Position numbers and translations under genes: made by a program
Part shown: in pieces, positions 7,668 to 9,458 of the stretch
Numbering within the stretch: the first letter of the stretch is position 1
Layout: every line of letters starts with the position of its first letter
The notes under the pieces: generated by a model
Seen by the model: only the letters and a program-made list of their open reading frames with translations
Database searches by the model: none
What the model was told of the DNA's origin: nothing
Source: an uncultured Alistipes sp.
GTDB lineage: Bacteria > Bacteroidota > Bacteroidia > Bacteroidales > Rikenellaceae
Assembly: GCA_959604655.1 (NCBI GenBank)
Contig: CAUHCL010000083.1
Coordinates: forward strand, 1-9,458
DNA length: 9,458 nt
Reading direction: 5' to 3'

Positions 7668-7729
7668 GGCGGCACCTCGTCGCGGACATGTTCTTGTCGG
7701 TTTGCGAACATTTCGAAAATAAAAAGGGC

Positions 7730-7808
7730 CCTCGTTTTTCTGAAAATCGAAAAGGACAGCCTTGTGACTGTCCTTTCAATTTTCGTGAGCGGAAAACGAG
7801 ACTCGAAC
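7730..7808. repeat. Direct repeat, copy 1 (tRNA 3' end plus terminator)
   Basis: This 79-base stretch matches 7893-7970 with four substitutions and one single-base gap, at an offset of 162-163 bases. It covers the terminator hairpin and the 3' end of the tRNA or its remnant. The 22 bases at 7787-7808, covering the tRNA 3' end and T-loop, are identical between copies. Confidence 0.85.
7743..7776 (-). terminator. Duplicate intrinsic terminator after the tRNA remnant
   Basis: The same AAAGGACAG/CTGTCCTTT stem (7751-7759 with 7768-7776) and T-rich minus-strand tail as at 7906-7939, with one loop change. It would act as a backup stop for read-through transcripts from the tRNA toward the regulator operon, whose promoter lies about 140 bases further on. 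Confidence 0.65.
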
Positions 7809-7833
7809 CCACGCTGCGCGTGGGCTATTTCGC
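7788..7833 (-). pseudogene. Truncated tRNA-Gly remnant
   Basis: This 46-base relic on the minus strand keeps the 5' acceptor end in damaged form (GCGAAATAGC; the intact gene has GCGGAAATAGC) and the 3' part GTTCGAGTCTCGTTTTCCGC exactly as in the real tRNA. The D-arm remainder, anticodon arm and variable region are gone. In their place is a small hairpin, CCCACGC-GCA-GCGTGGG. With no anticodon it cannot decode. It is followed by the same terminator hairpin as the intact tRNA, so tRNA and terminator were evidently copied together. Confidence 0.65.
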
Positions 7834-7892
7834 GAATTTATATTTACGCCCCCGTCCCCTGAAAGGGGCGAATCGGGGTCGCTCGGTCGGAG

Positions 7893-7970
7893 CCTCGTTT
7901 TCCTGAAAATCGAAAAGGACAGCCTTGCGACTGTCCTTTCAATTTCCAGAGCGGAAAACGAGACTCGAAC
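7893..7970. repeat. Direct repeat, copy 2 (within and after the intact tRNA-Gly)
   Basis: This is the partner of 7730-7808. It includes the 3' 21 bases of the functional tRNA and its terminator. The substitution in the hairpin falls in the loop, so the stem is conserved in both copies. Confidence 0.85.
7906..7939 (-). terminator. Intrinsic terminator of tRNA-Gly
   Basis: A perfect nine-base-pair stem (AAAGGACAG/CTGTCCTTT, 7914-7922 with 7931-7939) has an eight-base loop. On the minus strand it is followed by a T-rich tail (TTTTCGATTTT). Its position just after the tRNA fits transcript release. An almost identical hairpin recurs at 7743-7776. Confidence 0.75.
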
Positions 7971-8022
7971 TCGCGACCCCAACCTTGGCAAGGTTGTGCT
8001 CTACCAACTGAGCTATTTCCGC
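7950..8022 (-). tRNA. tRNA-Gly (anticodon GCC)
   Basis: Read on the minus strand, the 73-base gene folds as a complete cloverleaf. The acceptor stem is GCGGAAA/TTTCCGC, the D-arm begins GCTCAGTTGGTAGAGC, the anticodon stem is CAACC/GGTTG with loop TTGCCAA (anticodon GCC), the variable loop is GGGTC, and the T-arm is GCGAG-TTCGAGT-CTCGT. The discriminator base is U, as usual for glycine tRNAs, and CCA is not encoded. It has its own promoter upstream and an intrinsic terminator 11 bases after its 3' end. Confidence 0.97.
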
Positions 8023-8067
8023 ATTATTTCATTCGCAACTACGGGATATCCGACCCGATTGCGAGTG

Positions 8068-8098
8068 CAAAGATATACCAAATTTTTCAGTCTCCAAA
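8068..8098 (-). promoter_or_regulatory. Promoter of the tRNA-Gly gene
   Basis: The minus strand carries TTTG (8095-8098), a 19-base spacer, then TATCTTTG (8068-8075). Both elements and the spacing match the Bacteroidota housekeeping promoter (TTTG-N19-TAnnTTTG) exactly. Transcription would begin near 8061, giving a 5' leader of about 39 bases to be removed by RNase P. Confidence 0.7.
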
Positions 8099-8267
8099 TT
8101 TTTCGGCCATAATTTTTATGCCGATAAAACGGGAATCGGCCTAAACGGATGATTTTCACTCTGCTGTGCGGGTGCCCGAAATGCCGATTAATTTCCGCGT
8201 TGGGGACGATGCACGGTAAAAACGCATGGCCGAGGCATTCGGGTCAGGCGGCCCGTCGGATGAAAAA

Positions 8268-8288
8268 GGGAGCGGCATTGCCGCTCCC
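8268..8288 (-). terminator. Rho-independent terminator of the acetyltransferase-cyclophilin transcript
   Basis: A perfect nine-base-pair GC-rich stem (GGGAGCGGC/GCCGCTCCC) with a three-base loop begins seven bases after the cyclophilin stop. On the minus strand it is followed by TTTTT (8263-8267). This is a textbook terminator. Confidence 0.85.
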
Positions 8289-8294
8289 AGCAGA

Positions 8295-8732
8295 TTACTC
8301 CTCGACGATGGTGATCGAGAGTATGAGATCGCCCGGGCGTATGTCGTCTATGACCTCCAGCCCCTCCGTCACGCGGCCGAAGCAGGTGTGCACTCCGTCC
8401 AGATGCTGCGTGTTGCGGCGGTTGTGGCAGATGAAGAACTGCGATCCGCCCGTGTCCTTGCCGCGGTGGGCCATCGACAGCACGCCGCGGTCGTGATACT
8501 GCCGTTCGGCGTCGGTCTCGCACTTTATGGTGTAGCCCGGGCCTCCCGTGCCGTCGCCTCGGGGGCATCCGCCCTGTATCACGAAGTCGGGAATGACGCG
8601 GTGGAATGTCAGTCCGTCGTAGAAGCGGCTTTCGGCCAGTTTGATGAAATTGGCTACGGTGCCCGGGGTCTCCTTTTCGTAGAGCTCGGCCTTCATGTCG
8701 CCTTTTTCCGTAGAGATGATTGCGTATTTCAT
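8295..8732 (-). CDS. Cyclophilin-type peptidyl-prolyl cis-trans isomerase
   Basis: This is a small single-domain cyclophilin of 145 residues that catalyses cis-trans isomerisation of X-Pro bonds during folding. There is no signal peptide or membrane segment, so it is cytoplasmic, unlike many larger Bacteroidota isomerases that are exported. Active-site blocks are intact: F43-H-R45-VIPDFVIQGG (R45 equivalent to the catalytic Arg of CypA, Q53), M87-A-H, S97-Q-F-F100, and L111-D-G followed by H115-T-C-F-G. The cyclosporin-contacting Trp of human CypA is His (H110) here, as in many bacterial members, so drug binding is probably weak. It starts 12 bases after the acetyltransferase stop, hence is cotranscribed, and a strong terminator follows it. 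Confidence 0.94.
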   Translation of the reverse strand: MKYAIISTEKGDMKAELYEKETPGTVANFIKLAESRFYDGLTFHRVIPDFVIQGGCPRGDGTGGPGYTIKCETDAERQYHDRGVLSMAHRGKDTGGSQFFICHNRRNTQHLDGVHTCFGRVTEGLEVIDDIRPGDLILSITIVEE

Positions 8733-8744
8733 TTTTTCAGCGTA

Positions 8745-9317
8745 TTATGGATTGCATTGCATAAAATCGTCGCGCATGAGGATGAACGTCAACAGGTCGC
8801 GCAGCACTCCGCGGCGGTCCTTGTCGGCCATGTGCAGAGTACCTTCGCGAACGAATCCCAGCCGTCGCAGCAAACCGTGGGAACGGTCGTTGTCGGGATA
8901 GCACGTGGCCGTGACTGCGGCCATTTGCAACGTGCGGAAAGCATGGCCGAGCGCGGCCGTCGCAGCCTCGCGCATGAATCCGCGGCCCCAGCAGGATTGA
9001 TCGAGCCAGTAGCCTATCATGCGGAGCCCCGTGTTTGCGCGCATGGGGTCGGGTATGAGTCCTACCGTGCCGATGAGCATTCCGCTCTCGCGCAGCTCTA
9101 TTGCCCATACGGTCTCCTTGTCGAGAAACACTTCGTGAAGTATCGCATCCGACTCTTCGCGGTTCTCGTGCGGTTTCCATCCCGCGCTGTCGCCGAGTAC
9201 AGGGTTGCGGGCACATTCGAACAATCGGTCGAGATCGTCCTCGCGGAACTGTCTCAATCTCAGCCGCGGCGTGTCTATTACGGGAGTCGCCGATGTGTTT
9301 GCCGTCTGTCGGTTCAT
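8745..9317 (-). CDS. GNAT-family N-acetyltransferase, RimJ/RimL-like
   Basis: This is an acetyl-CoA-dependent N-acetyltransferase of 190 residues. It opens with the family's typical substrate-side strand TPRLRLRQF (16-24). It then shows the central strand AIELRESGMLIGTVGLI (72-88), the acetyl-CoA pyrophosphate-binding motif A in W110-G-R-G-F-M-R-E-A118, and motif B near N143-DRSHGLLRRLGFVREG (143-159), where Asn and the LLxRLGF helix are diagnostic. The layout matches RimJ/RimL-type enzymes that acetylate protein N-termini or small amines, but the substrate cannot be told from sequence. The ATG at 9315-9317 sits about 17 bases after the predicted transcript start. It is the first gene of a two-gene unit with the cyclophilin; no functional link between the two is obvious. 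Confidence 0.9.
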   Translation of the reverse strand: MNRQTANTSATPVIDTPRLRLRQFREDDLDRLFECARNPVLGDSAGWKPHENREESDAILHEVFLDKETVWAIELRESGMLIGTVGLIPDPMRANTGLRMIGYWLDQSCWGRGFMREAATAALGHAFRTLQMAAVTATCYPDNDRSHGLLRRLGFVREGTLHMADKDRRGVLRDLLTFILMRDDFMQCNP

Positions 9318-9340
9318 GCTTGCAACGTTTAATCGTCTTG

Positions 9341-9372
9341 CAAAGTAAGCGAATTATATTGTATCCGCAAAA
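9341..9372 (-). promoter_or_regulatory. Promoter of the acetyltransferase-cyclophilin unit
   Basis: The minus strand has TTTTG (9368-9372), a 19-base spacer and TTACTTTG (9341-9348). This is a full -33 element with ideal spacing and a -7 box one base from TAnnTTTG. Transcription would begin near 9334. Confidence 0.65.
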
Positions 9373-9458
9373 TACTCCTTTCTATTGGCAGGCCGCCGCG
9401 GTACGGGTGCCGCGATTTCGGGTTCGGGTGTTCGCCTGAGCCGAATTTTAGTCGTAAA
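9373..9458. other. Window end, no gene seen
   Basis: Nothing coding is supported here. The bases lie upstream of the acetyltransferase promoter, and I see no tRNA, repeat or convincing hairpin. Confidence 0.5.

Noticed and set aside
7681..7740. Possible extra terminator or small gene between the tRNA remnant and the regulator promoter
   Set aside because: GGGCCC followed on the minus strand by a T-rich run has no usable loop. The short frames across it run into the repeat and show no start context or motif.
7730..7970. Two-unit repeat as a CRISPR array
   Set aside because: Only two copies, of about 79 bases, explained by a tRNA and its terminator. There are no cas genes.
8101..8262. Possible small gene or RNA between the tRNA promoter and the cyclophilin terminator
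   Set aside because: No frame with a credible start or motif, no stable extended fold and no repeat. It appears to be ordinary spacer.
8226..9332. 368-codon plus-strand frame opposite the cyclophilin and acetyltransferase genes
   Set aside because: It spans two well-recognised minus-strand genes, a terminator and their promoter side, and has no domain of its own.

Overview
The window looks like ordinary chromosome from a GC-rich member of the Bacteroidota. Alistipes or another Rikenellaceae genus is my best guess, from protein style only. The strongest support for the phylum is promoter structure: several genes are preceded by close matches to the Bacteroidota -7 box TAnnTTTG, two of them with a TTTG -33 element exactly 19 bases upstream. 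Genes also lack clear Shine-Dalgarno sequences.

Layout. Positions 3-875 (+) hold the 3' part of ruvB, cut by the window start. Next, at 903-2018 (+), is a secreted calcineurin-like metallophosphoesterase. It converges on a minus-strand block running from about 7.6 kb down to 2.1 kb. In transcription order this block is: an OmpR/PhoB-type response regulator, a PhoR-like sensor histidine kinase overlapping it by 17 bases, a PiT-family phosphate transporter with a C-terminal PhoU-like domain, and an O/P-type (phosphate-selective) porin whose start overlaps the transporter's stop by 8 bases. Between 7.73 and 8.02 kb lie a tRNA-Gly(GCC) gene, its terminator, and a second, decayed copy of the tRNA end plus terminator. 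Positions 8295-9317 (-) carry a GNAT acetyltransferase followed by a cyclophilin-type peptidyl-prolyl isomerase, probably one transcript ending at a strong intrinsic terminator. The last 140 bases hold only the promoter of that transcript.

How it works together (inference). The minus-strand block reads as a compact inorganic-phosphate module: sensor and regulator, outer-membrane entry (porin), inner-membrane uptake (PiT) and possible feedback (PhoU-like domain). The secreted phosphoesterase next door could release phosphate from organic esters. Upstream of both the regulator and the transporter are 7-base direct repeats with an 11-base period, the geometry of PhoB-family operators. Those two promoters lack a recognisable -33 element, whereas the tRNA and acetyltransferase promoters have perfect ones. 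This fits activator-dependent control of the phosphate genes. No wholly novel system, CRISPR array, transposase, integrase or phage gene is visible.
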